A stretch of 64,000 nucleotides of DNA, from NCBI RefSeq assembly GCF_003863355.1, contig NZ_QQWG01000001.1:124001-188000 (forward strand), given 5' to 3'. Source of the DNA: Ancylomarina euxina. Lineage in GTDB: Bacteria; Bacteroidota; Bacteroidia; Bacteroidales; Marinifilaceae. The position numbers and the translations under genes are program-made. The notes below the pieces were generated by a model. That model was not told the origin of the DNA. It worked only from the letters and a program-made list of their open reading frames with translations, and did no database searches. Shown piece by piece: positions 54,247 through 63,842 of the stretch. Position 1 is the first letter of the stretch. Every line of letters begins with the position of its first letter.

Positions 54247-54410
54247 TCTTTTTTTGCGAATGTTGAAACTTCCGCTACGATTCTACTTTCTTGATCTTTT
54301 CCCTGATAGAACTTCCATTCGTAATCAGCTATTATTAATTTTAAGACGTAAGTGTCTTTTATTTCGTGATTATTGAATAACTTGCATTTTGAATTTTAAA
54401 AAACACTTAA

Positions 54411-55028
54411 ATGAAAGCACTAAGTATTTGCACAATAATTTTGGCCGTTTTATTTACCCTGCCATTACAAGCTCAAGATAAATTTTTCGATTTTAAGCTT
54501 AAAACTTTATCTGGTGAAGATGTCCCCATGAGTTCTTATAAAGGGAAAGTTGTGATTGTTGTAAACACGGCTAGTAAATGTGGTTTAACACCTCAGTACG
54601 AAGGTCTGGAAGCCATGTATAAGAAGTATAAAGATCAAGGCTTAGTTATTTTAGGTCTGCCTTGCAATCAGTTTTTAGAGCAGGAACCAGGTAGTTCATC
54701 GGACATTGCTGAATTTTGTAAGAAGAACTATGGTGTTAGCTTCCCTATGTTCGAAAAAATTGAAGTTAGAGGTGTAAATGCACACCCTTTGTATAAAATG
54801 ATGACTTCTCAGAAACCATTTAGGGGTTTTGATAGTTCAGCTTCAGGACAAAAATTCAAATTATTCTTGAGTGAGAAGTTTCCTGAAATTTATGAAGGTG
54901 ATGGTGTTAAATGGAATTTTACGAAGTTTATTATTGATAGAAGTGGAAAACTTGTTAAGCGCATTGAACCCAATATTGCTCCCAAAGATTTTGAAAAAGA
55001 AATAGCTGATATGTTAAGTGATTTATAG
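54411..55028 (+). CDS. exported glutathione peroxidase family protein
   Basis: A 205-residue peroxidase of the GPx family, which reduces hydroperoxides, usually with thioredoxin in bacteria. The signal peptide MKALSICTIILAVLFTLPLQA directs it to the periplasm. The catalytic Cys (not selenocysteine) is C57 in NTASKCGLTPQYEGLE, with the resolving region LGLPCNQFLEQEPGS and the WNFTKFIID motif. The length is the mature family size plus the signal. A terminator follows; it is a single gene. Confidence 0.92.
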   Translation: MKALSICTIILAVLFTLPLQAQDKFFDFKLKTLSGEDVPMSSYKGKVVIVVNTASKCGLTPQYEGLEAMYKKYKDQGLVILGLPCNQFLEQEPGSSSDIAEFCKKNYGVSFPMFEKIEVRGVNAHPLYKMMTSQKPFRGFDSSASGQKFKLFLSEKFPEIYEGDGVKWNFTKFIIDRSGKLVKRIEPNIAPKDFEKEIADMLSDL

Positions 55029-55069
55029 GCTTATCACACTTGAATATTTTTTATTATTAAAATAAGTGT

Positions 55070-55097
55070 TGCCCTTGTTTTTAAGGGCATTTTTTTT
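55070..55097 (+). terminator. glutathione peroxidase gene terminator
   Basis: TGCCCTT and AAGGGCA form a 7-bp stem with a 6-nt loop, followed by T8. The gap to 55396 otherwise holds TATATTTG at 55249-55256 as a possible -7 element for the bactofilin/ATP synthase genes, without a clear -33. Confidence 0.8.
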
Positions 55098-55396
55098 GAG
55101 ATATTCTCAATAAAGTGTCAATTAGTTCGTTAATGATATGGGTTGAAATCAGGGGGGTGAATTAAATTAATAGGATAATTGGTTTAATAGAAAGCAGTGT
55201 GGAAAATTAAAAAAAGCTAAAAAAAGATGTAGGTCTGCTTGCTTTTTTTATATTTGTGGAACTAGAAAATAAAATGCGATATTTTGATTAACAATCACTC
55301 ATATTGGACAAGCATTCTGTTTTTATAGGATAAGATTCCTACTTAATAAGACTTGATGTAATTGAAGGTTTAGTAAGTTAGTCTCAAAAATTGAAG

Positions 55397-55801
55397 ATGA
55401 AAATGTTTAAAAGCAATAATAAAATGAGCAGAAATAACGAAGTACAAACAACAGCAGTTAATTTAGTTTGTGATGGAACATCTATTAATGGAGATATAGA
55501 AGCGTCAAGAGATATTAGAATTGATGGCTTTGTAAAAGGAAAAATCATTGTTAAAGGTAAGGTTGTTGTTGGTCCTACAGGTAAGGTTGAAGGCGATATC
55601 ACTTGTCAAACAATTGATGTTTCTGGTCGTATTGAAGGAAATGTTCACGTCAGTGAAATTATTAGCCTTAAAGCATCAGCTCTAATCTTGGGTAATATCA
55701 ACACCGTTAAAATTTCGGTAGAGCCAGGAGCCAAATTTACAGGAACTTGTAAGATGGGAAATGAAGCAACTGTAAAGGATGAAAAAAAACCAGTCAAATA
55801 A
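55397..55801 (+). CDS. bactofilin (polymer-forming cytoskeletal protein)
   Basis: A bactofilin of about 134 residues. The central beta-helix core is seen in short repeats (VNLVCDGTSINGDIEAS, RDIRIDGFVKGKIIVKG, KVVVGPTGKVEGDITCQ, IDVSGRIEGNVHVSE) flanked by disordered tails. Such proteins polymerise without nucleotide and serve cell shape or positioning. The start is ATG 55397 or 55403; a TTG at 55391 is less likely. The last 23 nt overlap the atpZ/I gene, linking it to the ATP synthase cluster. Confidence 0.93.
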   Translation: MKMFKSNNKMSRNNEVQTTAVNLVCDGTSINGDIEASRDIRIDGFVKGKIIVKGKVVVGPTGKVEGDITCQTIDVSGRIEGNVHVSEIISLKASALILGNINTVKISVEPGAKFTGTCKMGNEATVKDEKKPVK

Positions 55802-56024
55802 GTTAGACGCCGAAAAGAAAAAAAGGCAATTACGAGAAGCTGCTAAGTATTCGGGACTTGCATTTCAAATGATTGCCATTATATTGTTAGTATTGTTCGC
55901 AGGTATGCAAGCTGATAAATATTTGGGAAACGATTTTCCATTGTTTACTGTTATAGGTGCATTTCTGGGGGTAATACTTTCGTTGTATATAGCCCTAAAG
56001 GATTTTCTCAAAAAGGATAGTTGA
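55779..56024 (+). CDS. AtpZ/AtpI family small membrane protein
   Basis: An 81-residue protein with a charged N-terminus and two hydrophobic helices (SGLAFQMIAIILLVLFAGMQADKYLG and FTVIGAFLGVILSLYIALKDFL, shown by segments). This is the usual first gene of F0F1 clusters; AtpI-type proteins help assemble the c-ring. It overlaps the bactofilin gene and is followed by a second small membrane protein and atpB. Confidence 0.85.
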   Translation: MKKNQSNKLDAEKKKRQLREAAKYSGLAFQMIAIILLVLFAGMQADKYLGNDFPLFTVIGAFLGVILSLYIALKDFLKKDS

Positions 56025-56100
56025 AATCTAAAGACTTTCTGTATTTTCATGGAGTTTTTGTGGAAAAACACTCAAACGACAATTTTAAAACTTAAAATAC

Positions 56101-56472
56101 ATGAAAAAACATATTTCCCGCCTGGGACTTCTAACCTTATTCCTTTTAGTTCTTACTGTTGTTTTATTTTATGAGACACTGAATCCTTGGTTCAATCCTA
56201 TTTTCCCATTCATTTTACTATATTTCTTTATCTTCAATCTAATTCAGCATTCTGCATTAGTCAAGAAAAAAGAAAAAAGTCCGATGGCTTTTAATACAAG
56301 TTTTATGGCATGGTTTGCCATTAAGCTATTTCTAAATCTGACGATTATAATCGTTTTTGTTCTTGCGAATAGGTCGGAAGCTCTTAGTTTTGTAATTTAT
56401 TTTGCCACCTGTTACATTTTTTATACCGTATTCGAGGTCACGTCTTTAGTGAAGAATCTGAATTCAAAGTGA
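56101..56472 (+). CDS. small membrane protein of the ATP synthase cluster
   Basis: A 123-residue protein with about four hydrophobic helices (LGLLTLFLLVLTVVLF, FPFILLYFFIFNLI, FMAWFAIKLFLNLTIIIVF, FVIYFATCYIFYTVFEV). No catalytic motif. It sits between atpZ/I and atpB, the place where many Bacteroidota carry an uncharacterised protein similar in design to the second AtpI-like subunit. A role in ATP synthase assembly or ion supply is an inference from position. Confidence 0.75.
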   Translation: MKKHISRLGLLTLFLLVLTVVLFYETLNPWFNPIFPFILLYFFIFNLIQHSALVKKKEKSPMAFNTSFMAWFAIKLFLNLTIIIVFVLANRSEALSFVIYFATCYIFYTVFEVTSLVKNLNSK

Positions 56473-56670
56473 GATAAATAAAGACAAGTTGGTATCTTAT
56501 GTCTTTTTTTTATTAAATTTGGAGGGCTTAAAAAAAAGGCCTTTTAAGAAGAGAAATACATGATGTTTTCACCATGAACTGTTCTTGGTTGATTTTAAGT
56601 TATTTCCGGTTTTGTCTTGTGTCATTAGCAAGTAAAGAACCCTTTTATTAATCTGATATTTTCGAATGGA

Positions 56671-57759
56671 ATGAAGCACATTCATCGACTTTTACTTATC
56701 GCATTCTTTTTTACTTGTCTAACTCCAGCTTTTGCCTCAGTTAGCGATGAGCATGAACACGAGATTCATCAAGAAAGCCACAACAAAAAGAAATTTGAAC
56801 CCGGAAACTTTATCATGGATCACATCGCCGATGCTTATGATTGGCATGTCTTTTCCTATGGCGATTTCCACTTTACAGCACCTTTACCAGTCATTGTTTA
56901 TTCTGAGCACTCTGGATTTCATGTTTTCATGTCGAGCAATTTTCATCACGGTCATTCATCTTATAAAGGATTTGAATTGGCTAAGGAAGGTGAATATAGA
57001 GGCAAAGTTGTTGAGATGGTTAATGGCCATCATGTACGCCCCTTTGATATCTCGATGACAAAGAATGTTGTGTCGATGTTAATCTCTATGATTTTTCTTC
57101 TATGGGTTTTCATATCAGTTGCTAAAACGTATACCAAAAGAAAAGGGCAGGAGCCTAAAGGTCTTCAGGCATATCTTGAACCCATTATTGTTTTTGTAAT
57201 TGATGAAATTGCAAAACCAGCAATTGGCGAAAAGAAATATAAAAAATTCGTCCCATTCTTGTTGACCATCTTTTTCTTTATTTGGTTGAATAACTTAATG
57301 GGACTTGTGCCCTTTATTCCTGGTGGAGCCAATGTAACGGGGAATATTACCATTACGATGGTTTTAGCTCTGTTTACATTTATAATCACAACAGTAAATG
57401 GGAACAAGAATTATTGGAAGCATATTTTTAACACTCCAGGTGTACCTTGGTGGTTGAAATTTCCGGTGCCTTTGATGCCATTGGTTGAACTGATGGGGGT
57501 TTTTACAAAACCGTTCGTCCTAATGGTTCGACTTTTTGCAAACATTACTGCAGGTCACATGATTGTATTGGCCTTTGTTTCTTTGATCTTTATATTTGGA
57601 GAAATGAGCCCTGCTTTAGGAATGGGAACATCTGTCATTTCAGTTTTCTTTGTCATTTTCATGGACGTTCTTGAATTGCTTGTTGCTTTAATCCAAGCTT
57701 ATGTGTTTACCCTTTTATCTGCTCTTTATTTTGGAATGGCAGTAGAAGAGCATCATTAA
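56671..57759 (+). CDS. atpB: ATP synthase F0 subunit a
   Basis: A 362-residue subunit a, longer than the usual 240-270 because of a signal-like N-terminus (MKHIHRLLLIAFFFTCLTPAFA) and a His-rich periplasmic domain of about 100 residues (EHEHEIHQESHNKK, then SNFHHGHSSYKG). This extension is usual in Bacteroidota. The essential Arg of the proton half-channel is in LMVRLFANITAGHMI, and VALIQAYVFTLLSALYF is helix 5/6. It forms the stator with subunit b and the c-ring. Confidence 0.94.
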   Translation: MKHIHRLLLIAFFFTCLTPAFASVSDEHEHEIHQESHNKKKFEPGNFIMDHIADAYDWHVFSYGDFHFTAPLPVIVYSEHSGFHVFMSSNFHHGHSSYKGFELAKEGEYRGKVVEMVNGHHVRPFDISMTKNVVSMLISMIFLLWVFISVAKTYTKRKGQEPKGLQAYLEPIIVFVIDEIAKPAIGEKKYKKFVPFLLTIFFFIWLNNLMGLVPFIPGGANVTGNITITMVLALFTFIITTVNGNKNYWKHIFNTPGVPWWLKFPVPLMPLVELMGVFTKPFVLMVRLFANITAGHMIVLAFVSLIFIFGEMSPALGMGTSVISVFFVIFMDVLELLVALIQAYVFTLLSALYFGMAVEEHH

Positions 57760-57813
57760 AAATTGAATCAAACTCCTTCGGGGGACATTATAGTTTTATA
57801 AATTTTAAACTAA

Positions 57814-58077
<264 letters not shown>

Positions 58078-58086
58078 TAGTATTAT

Positions 58087-58128
58087 CCCACAATTTGCTC
58101 AATGAGGTTGTCGGCGACAAATTGTGGG
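58087..58128 (+). repeat. stem-loop between atpE and atpF
   Basis: CCCACAATTTG and CAAATTGTGGG are perfect 11-nt arms (58087-58097 and 58118-58128). Inside the loop, TTGTCG-G-CGACAA (58108-58120) forms an alternative hairpin that overlaps the right arm, so the two cannot form together. Confidence 0.75.
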
Positions 58129-58187
58129 TACCAACATTTTAATTTTAAATCATTAATTACAAGTTGTAATTATTAATATAGAATACT

Positions 58188-58682
58188 ATGGGCTTAGTAA
58201 CTCCCGAATTGGGAACTTTCATATGGATGTTTATTGCTTTTGCAAGTGTGTTTTTTCTATTGAAGAAATATGCCTGGCCTGCAATTGTTGATGCAATTGA
58301 GGAACGTAATAACTCTATTAAGGAGGCGCTTCTTTCTGCTGAAAGTGCAAAAGAAGAGATGGCTAAATTGCAGGCTGATAATCAAAAGATTTTGAAGGAA
58401 GCCAGACGTGAGAGAGAGGGCATGCTTAAGGAAGCTAAGGAATTGGGTGATCAAATTGTAAGGGAAGCCAAGACTAAAGCAACTGAAGAAGCCGAAAAGG
58501 TGGTTGAATCAGCTCGTCAGGCTATCGAAAGTGATAAAGTAGCAGCTTTAAGTGAAATTAAAGCTCAGGTAGCTACTCTTTCAGTAGAGATAGCAGAGAA
58601 GGTTTTGCGTCGCCAATTCGAAGATGATCAGCAACAAAAGGATTATTTCCAGAAGTTGATGAAGGAAGTAAATATCAATTAA
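58188..58682 (+). CDS. atpF: ATP synthase F0 subunit b
   Basis: A 164-residue subunit b: one N-terminal transmembrane helix (FIWMFIAFASVFFLLKKYAW), then a long charged coiled coil (ERNNSIKEALLSAESAKEEM and onward), and a C-terminal FEDDQQQKDYFQKLMKEV. It forms the peripheral stalk that joins subunit a to F1. The length and gene order are typical. Confidence 0.94.
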   Translation: MGLVTPELGTFIWMFIAFASVFFLLKKYAWPAIVDAIEERNNSIKEALLSAESAKEEMAKLQADNQKILKEARREREGMLKEAKELGDQIVREAKTKATEEAEKVVESARQAIESDKVAALSEIKAQVATLSVEIAEKVLRRQFEDDQQQKDYFQKLMKEVNIN

Positions 58683-58736
58683 TTCTCTGGAAGTTGAACA
58701 TCTATCCCTTTTGAGGATTGCAATTAATTAGAAGAT

Positions 58737-59270
58737 ATGAACGAAAGTAAAATCTCGGTTCGATATGCAAAAGCTCTTTTCCTATTAGGAAAAGAAAAGA
58801 ATGTGCTAGACACAGTGGTGGCTGACATGAAACTTGTTGGTGAGCTTTGCAATACAGTTATGGATTTTTGGTTGATGGTTGAAAGCCCAGTGATTAAAAC
58901 ATCGCAGAAACGAAAGGCTGTTAAACTAGTCTTAGCTGATAAGCTTGATGCTATTAGTCTGGGTTTTATTGATATGGTCTTTGAAAATCGCCGTGAAATT
59001 TTCATAAAGGATATGGTCCGCAATTTTTTGGATTTATGCCGAAAAGATAAGGGTGTTGTATCAGCAAAATTGACAACTGCAGGACAAATCGATGGGGATG
59101 ATAAAACGAACCTAAGTGAAATGCTTAAGAAAGCTTTTAATTCGAAAATTGAATTAGAAGAAGTTCTTGATAAGGATATTATAGGAGGTTTTATTCTTCG
59201 TGTTGATGACCAGGAATTGGATGCAAGTGTATCTAATCAATTGTATCAAATAAAGAGAGCATTAATGTAG
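58737..59270 (+). CDS. atpH: ATP synthase F1 subunit delta
   Basis: A 177-residue delta subunit, which links the b dimer to the top of the alpha/beta hexamer. ISVRYAKALFLLGKEKN is the family start, and DKDIIGGFILRVDDQELDAS followed by SNQLYQIKRAL is the conserved C-terminus. Its place between atpF and atpA is standard. Confidence 0.93.
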   Translation: MNESKISVRYAKALFLLGKEKNVLDTVVADMKLVGELCNTVMDFWLMVESPVIKTSQKRKAVKLVLADKLDAISLGFIDMVFENRREIFIKDMVRNFLDLCRKDKGVVSAKLTTAGQIDGDDKTNLSEMLKKAFNSKIELEEVLDKDIIGGFILRVDDQELDASVSNQLYQIKRALM

Positions 59271-59426
59271 TAAAACCTGACTCTAACTTAGAGTGATTTT
59301 TTACGACTATGAATAATTAAAGGATTTTGATGTTTAAGATAGGTTTTATTAGCCTTCGACCCTACTTTAAAAGAGGATCTTGAATCTCATATATAAGTCT
59401 TGAATCGTAACAAAAGCAAAAAAAAT

Positions 59427-61031
59427 ATGGCTAGTATTAAACCTGCTGAAGTTTCGGAAATTCTAAAGCAACAATTAGAAGGTCTAAAAACAGAAGCACA
59501 ACTTGAAGAAGTTGGAACCGTACTACAAGTGGGTGATGGAATTGCCCGTATTTACGGTTTGTCACACGTTGGATCAAACGAACTTATCGAATTTCAGAAT
59601 GGTATTTTAGGTATCGTTCTAAATCTTGAAGAGGATAATGTTGGAGCGGTACTGCTTGGCGACACTCAAGGGATTAAAGAAGGCGATACTGTGAAACGTA
59701 CTAAGCGAATTGCTTCCATCAATGTTGGTGAAGGTATGTTAGGCCGTGTGATCAATACCCTGGGCGAACCTATAGATGGTAAAGGTCCAATACAAGGTAA
59801 AACATACGAGATGCCACTGGAACGTAAAGCGCCAGGTGTTTTGTACCGTCAGCCCGTAAATGAGCCTCTTCAAACGGGTTTGAAATCGGTTGATGCCATG
59901 ATTCCTATTGGTCGAGGACAACGTGAATTGATTATTGGTGACCGTCAGACAGGTAAAACTGCCATCGCGATTGATACCATCATCAATCAGAAAGAATTCT
60001 ACGACAAAGGAGAGCCTGTTTTTTGTATCTATGTTGCAATTGGACAAAAAGGTTCTACAGTAGCAAATATTGCTAAAATACTTGAGGATCATGGTGCAAT
60101 GGCTTATACGGTTATTGTGATGGCTACGGCTTCTGATCCTGCAGCACTTCAATTTTATGCACCATTTGCTGGAGCATCTATTGGAGAATTTTTCCGTGAT
60201 ACAGGTCGTCCAGCCTTGATTATATATGATGATTTATCGAAACAAGCGGTTTCTTACCGTGAGGTTTCATTATTACTTCGTCGTCCACCAGGGCGTGAAG
60301 CATATCCAGGTGATGTATTTTACCTTCACTCGCGCTTATTAGAACGTGCTGCAAAAATTATTAACTCTGATGATATTGCTCGTCAGATGAATGATTTGCC
60401 ACAAAGTTTGATAGATGCTAGAGATGAAAATGGAGAATCGATTATTAAAGGGGGTGGTTCTTTAACGGCACTTCCAATTATTGAGACTCAGGCAGGTGAT
60501 GTATCTGCTTATATTCCAACTAACGTAATTTCGATTACTGACGGACAGATCTTCCTAGAGTCTGATCTATTTAATGCGGGTATTCGTCCAGCTATTAACG
60601 TTGGTATTTCGGTATCTCGTGTGGGAGGTAATGCACAAATTAAGTCGATGAAGAAAGTGGCTGGTACATTGAAACTTGACCAAGCTCAGTATCGTGAATT
60701 GGAAGCATTCTCTAAGTTTGGTTCTGATATGGATGCAGCTACTCTATCTGTACTTAATAAAGGTGCTAAAAATGTTGAAATCTTAAAGCAAGGACAGTAT
60801 TCGCCATATTCTGTTGAGAGACAGGTCGCAATTTTGTTCTGTGGTAGTCAAGGTTTATTACGTCATGTTCCTGTTGCAAAAACCAAGGAATTCGAGAAAG
60901 ATTTCTTGGATTTGATGGAGTTGAAACACAAAGATGTGTTAAGCGAGTTGGCAACTGGAAAATATACAGACCAAGCACAAGATACAATGCGTCAGGTTGC
61001 CGCTGAAGTATCTGAGAAATATAAAAACTAG
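59427..61031 (+). CDS. atpA: ATP synthase F1 subunit alpha
   Basis: A 534-residue alpha subunit. The P-loop is GDRQTGKT, followed by the alpha-type [14 protein letters not shown] and, near the interface, the Arg finger in [15 protein letters not shown]. The start is ATG 59427 ([20 protein letters not shown]); a TTG at 59400 would add nine residues. The catalytic beta subunit gene (atpD) and epsilon (atpC) are absent from this window, so they must lie elsewhere. Confidence 0.96.
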   Translation: MASIKPAEVSEILKQQLEGLKTEAQLEEVGTVLQVGDGIARIYGLSHVGSNELIEFQNGILGIVLNLEEDNVGAVLLGDTQGIKEGDTVKRTKRIASINVGEGMLGRVINTLGEPIDGKGPIQGKTYEMPLERKAPGVLYRQPVNEPLQTGLKSVDAMIPIGRGQRELIIGDRQTGKTAIAIDTIINQKEFYDKGEPVFCIYVAIGQKGSTVANIAKILEDHGAMAYTVIVMATASDPAALQFYAPFAGASIGEFFRDTGRPALIIYDDLSKQAVSYREVSLLLRRPPGREAYPGDVFYLHSRLLERAAKIINSDDIARQMNDLPQSLIDARDENGESIIKGGGSLTALPIIETQAGDVSAYIPTNVISITDGQIFLESDLFNAGIRPAINVGISVSRVGGNAQIKSMKKVAGTLKLDQAQYRELEAFSKFGSDMDAATLSVLNKGAKNVEILKQGQYSPYSVERQVAILFCGSQGLLRHVPVAKTKEFEKDFLDLMELKHKDVLSELATGKYTDQAQDTMRQVAAEVSEKYKN

Positions 61032-61044
61032 CTTTAGTATATAG

Positions 61045-61075
61045 CCATTAACTCTTAGAGATTAGGAGTTAATGG
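61045..61075 (+). repeat. hairpin between atpA and atpG
   Basis: CCATTAACTC and GAGTTAATGG are perfect 10-nt arms with an 11-nt loop. A weak T-rich tail follows; partial termination or RNA processing is possible. Confidence 0.6.
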
Positions 61076-61107
61076 TATTTACAAAAGCCATTTAATTTGA
61101 TTATAGA

Positions 61108-61983
61108 ATGGCCAATTTAAAGGAAATACGTACACGAATATCATCCGTAGAGAAAACCAAACAGGTTACTGCTGCTATGAAAATGGTTTCGGCAGCTAAG
61201 CTGAAGAAAGCTCAGGATGCTATTGTGCAAATTCGCCCCTATGCTGATAAATTACAAGAGATTCTTGGGAATTTATCAGGAAGCTTAAGTGATTCAGAGG
61301 ATAATATTTATGGTGCTGAACGTAAGGCTGACAAAGTTTTGTTGGTTGCTATAACTTCGAATAAGGGTTTGTGCGGTGCTTTTAATTCAAATGTTCTTAA
61401 GCGTGTAAATGAACTCTCTAGAGATGTCTACTCTAAGCAAAAAGCTGAGGGGAACTTCAAGGTTTTAGCAATTGGTAAACAAGGCTTTAAAGATATATCT
61501 AAAGTTCATCAAGTAATTGTCCACCACAATGAGCTTTTTGATGATATGAACTTTGAAAACACGTCTTCTATTGCCAGTTCTATAATGGAAGAGTATGTTG
61601 CAGGTAAATATGATAGAGTTGAGCTGGTTTACAATCGGTTTAAAAATGCAGGTGTTCAAATCTTAACTAATGAGCAGTTTTTACCAATTGTTACCAATGA
61701 TAGCGATGCTGACACAGCTCAATCTGACTATATTTTTGAGCCTGGAAAAGAAGCCATTATAGGCGAGTTGATTCCAAAATCATTGAAAACACAATTTTTT
61801 GGTGCTATGCTGGATTCTGTTGCTTCAGAGCACGGAGCCAGAATGACATCGATGCACAAGGCAACTGATAATGCGAGTGATTTAATTCAAGAGATGAAGT
61901 TGCATTATAATCAGGCTCGACAAGCCGCTATTACTAATGAAATTCTTGAGATTGTTTCTGGTGCAAATGCACTTTCTCAATAA
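61108..61983 (+). CDS. atpG: ATP synthase F1 subunit gamma
   Basis: A 291-residue gamma subunit, the rotor shaft. The N-terminal coiled coil IRTRISSVEKTKQVTAAMKMV and the C-terminal helix LIQEMKLHYNQARQAAITNEILEIVSGANAL (ends quoted only) are canonical, as is SNKGLCGAFNSNV. It is the last gene of the ATP synthase cluster and is followed by a strong terminator. Confidence 0.95.
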   Translation: MANLKEIRTRISSVEKTKQVTAAMKMVSAAKLKKAQDAIVQIRPYADKLQEILGNLSGSLSDSEDNIYGAERKADKVLLVAITSNKGLCGAFNSNVLKRVNELSRDVYSKQKAEGNFKVLAIGKQGFKDISKVHQVIVHHNELFDDMNFENTSSIASSIMEEYVAGKYDRVELVYNRFKNAGVQILTNEQFLPIVTNDSDADTAQSDYIFEPGKEAIIGELIPKSLKTQFFGAMLDSVASEHGARMTSMHKATDNASDLIQEMKLHYNQARQAAITNEILEIVSGANALSQ

Positions 61984-62007
61984 AATATTAATAACAAAAG
62001 CTGTTGC

Positions 62008-62035
62008 ATCCCCGCTCAATGAGCGGGGATTTTTT
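62008..62035 (+). terminator. terminator of the ATP synthase cluster
   Basis: ATCCCCGCTCA and TGAGCGGGGAT form an 11-bp stem with a 1-nt nominal loop, followed by a T-run; 25 nt after atpG. Confidence 0.92.
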
Positions 62036-62269
62036 GTATGTAATCGTTAATTTTATTAAATTATATCATCTTTCTGTATCTAAATTCAAGCTTCTGGTAT
62101 TCATAATGAACAATTATATGATCTAAGCTTATTTTTTTTATATCCTGTTAAGCTTTAGTTCTAAGTCTATTGGTATATATTGAGGAATAAAGAGTTTCCC
62201 TTTATTAACGGAATGTTAATATTCCTTAAAAATATGGAGATCTTTTTTTATATTGCTCGAACTAAACCG

Positions 62270-63421
62270 ATGATAATTATGCTTCAAAAGAGATTTTTCT
62301 ATACCATACTTTTTTTATTAGGATTTTTAAATCTCTCTTTACATGCTCAACAGAGTAACCCCTTTTATTGTCATTATGGAAATTTTAAAACTGACGCAAA
62401 GGAAAAATTATTTTTTAGGTTAGAAAACTTGAATTTTGCAAAGAATGATGAATACAAAGGTGAGTTTGTAAAGGGAGCAACTTACATTGGATATATTGCC
62501 ACCCCCAAGATAGTTTATTATCCAACAGATGATTTAAGAATTGAGGCTGGAATTCGTTTGCAAAAGTATTCTGGCCTTGCTGAATATCCTAATTCTGAGC
62601 CTGTTTTTTCAATTCATTATCAGGCTAGTGATAAATTTTCATTAATTCTGGGTACCCTAAATCAAGATAATAATCATCACTTACATGAGGCTCTTTTCGA
62701 ACCAGAAAGATTTTTTACAGACAGAGCTGAAAATGGTCTTCAGGCTTTATTTAAGTCTGAGCGTTTGGATTTTGATACCTGGATAAATTGGGAGCAGTTT
62801 ATTTTTGAGAATGATCCCTTTCAAGAAGTCTTCACTTTTGGATTGACTGCAGGTCTTCGATTAATCAGTTCCGAGTCAAGTCATTCTTTAACTATACCTT
62901 TGCAAGTTTTGTTCACACATCGAGGTGGAGAAATTGATTCCTCAGATTCTTTTAAGCAAACAATTGGTCACTTTGGAACAGGTTTAGCATACAGTAAAGC
63001 TTATGACCATTCGTTTTTAAAAAAAATTAATGTTGAAGCATTTGTTTTCCTTTTTAATGATAATTCCTCAATCAAAGAATTTGCTTATGGCAGGGGGAAG
63101 GGTTTTAATTTTCGTATTGGAGCAGAAACAAAACACTCTAATCTCAAGCTAGGGTACTGGATTGGCGATAAGTTTAACTCCTCAAGAGGCTCTGCCTTTT
63201 TTCAGTCTATGTCAGTTATCAATAATGACTATATTAAGAAGAGACGCGAGATTGTAACGGCTAAATATCGAATTCAAAAATCTATTGCTAAAGGGATCAT
63301 ATTAGGGGGACAGGTTGATACATATCTTGATATGAATTCGAATCATGATTTCTCCTATGCGACATCTTTATTCGTAAAGATTAATGGTGAGTTTTTCCTG
63401 AAAAAGCTTGACTGGAAATAA
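62270..63421 (+). CDS. putative outer-membrane beta-barrel protein
   Basis: About 383 residues, with a signal peptide (MLQKRFFYTILFLLGFLNLSLHAQ) if started at 62279, or three residues earlier at 62270. A start at 62180 would put 30 odd residues before the signal and is unlikely. The mature part alternates hydrophobic and polar residues in strand-like stretches (LRIEAGIRLQKYSG, FSIHYQASDKFSLILGTL, VFTFGLTAGLRLISSES, LKLGYWIGDKF) and ends with a strand close to the C-terminus (SLFVKINGEFFLKKLDW), as in porin-like barrels. No named family or ligand recognised. Confidence 0.65.
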   Translation: MIIMLQKRFFYTILFLLGFLNLSLHAQQSNPFYCHYGNFKTDAKEKLFFRLENLNFAKNDEYKGEFVKGATYIGYIATPKIVYYPTDDLRIEAGIRLQKYSGLAEYPNSEPVFSIHYQASDKFSLILGTLNQDNNHHLHEALFEPERFFTDRAENGLQALFKSERLDFDTWINWEQFIFENDPFQEVFTFGLTAGLRLISSESSHSLTIPLQVLFTHRGGEIDSSDSFKQTIGHFGTGLAYSKAYDHSFLKKINVEAFVFLFNDNSSIKEFAYGRGKGFNFRIGAETKHSNLKLGYWIGDKFNSSRGSAFFQSMSVINNDYIKKRREIVTAKYRIQKSIAKGIILGGQVDTYLDMNSNHDFSYATSLFVKINGEFFLKKLDWK

Positions 63422-63714
63422 TATACTGCGTTTTTGTAAATTCTATTTATTTCGAATACTCTTCTAAACGGCCTTATTCATGCAGAGTTTTAATTCCTCA
63501 ACTCTGTCAGGATAAAATAATTAGAAAAATAAAGTTTCTATCCCAAATAAATTTTATACTTTTGCAGAGCATTTATGCGATATGGCTACTAAAAGTCCTG
63601 TTTTTTCATCTTAAGATACTGATTTTACTACCCTTAGCAAGTATTTCAATCAGTTTCATTAAGGTACACGAATTTGATTTGTGGGAGTAACTTAATAATC
63701 CAATATTGCCCCGA

Positions 63715-63723
63715 TTATCCACA
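63715..63723 (+). other. single DnaA-box-like 9-mer
   Basis: TTATCCACA equals the Escherichia coli DnaA-box consensus. Only one clear copy is present in the 421-nt gap before rplM, so an origin is not indicated; it may be chance or local regulation. Confidence 0.3.
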
Positions 63724-63760
63724 CAGGGTTTAAGTTATTCATAAATAAATCGTTGAAGAA

Positions 63761-63792
63761 TTGGTGTATTTACTGGGAACAGATATCTTTGC
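63761..63792 (+). promoter_or_regulatory. rplM promoter
   Basis: TTG (63761-63763) and TATCTTTG (63784-63791), 20 nt apart, match the Bacteroidota -33/-7 elements, about 51 nt before the rplM start codon. The rest of the 63422-63842 gap is AT-rich; no RNA gene was recognised. Confidence 0.7.
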
Positions 63793-63842
63793 AGACCAAA
63801 TTGAATACTTGTATTAAGTATAAATTATTAAAATTTTATAAA

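Noticed and set aside
63422-63842. Replication origin (perfect DnaA box)
   Set aside because: Only one clear box; no cluster of boxes and no dnaA or dnaN gene near.
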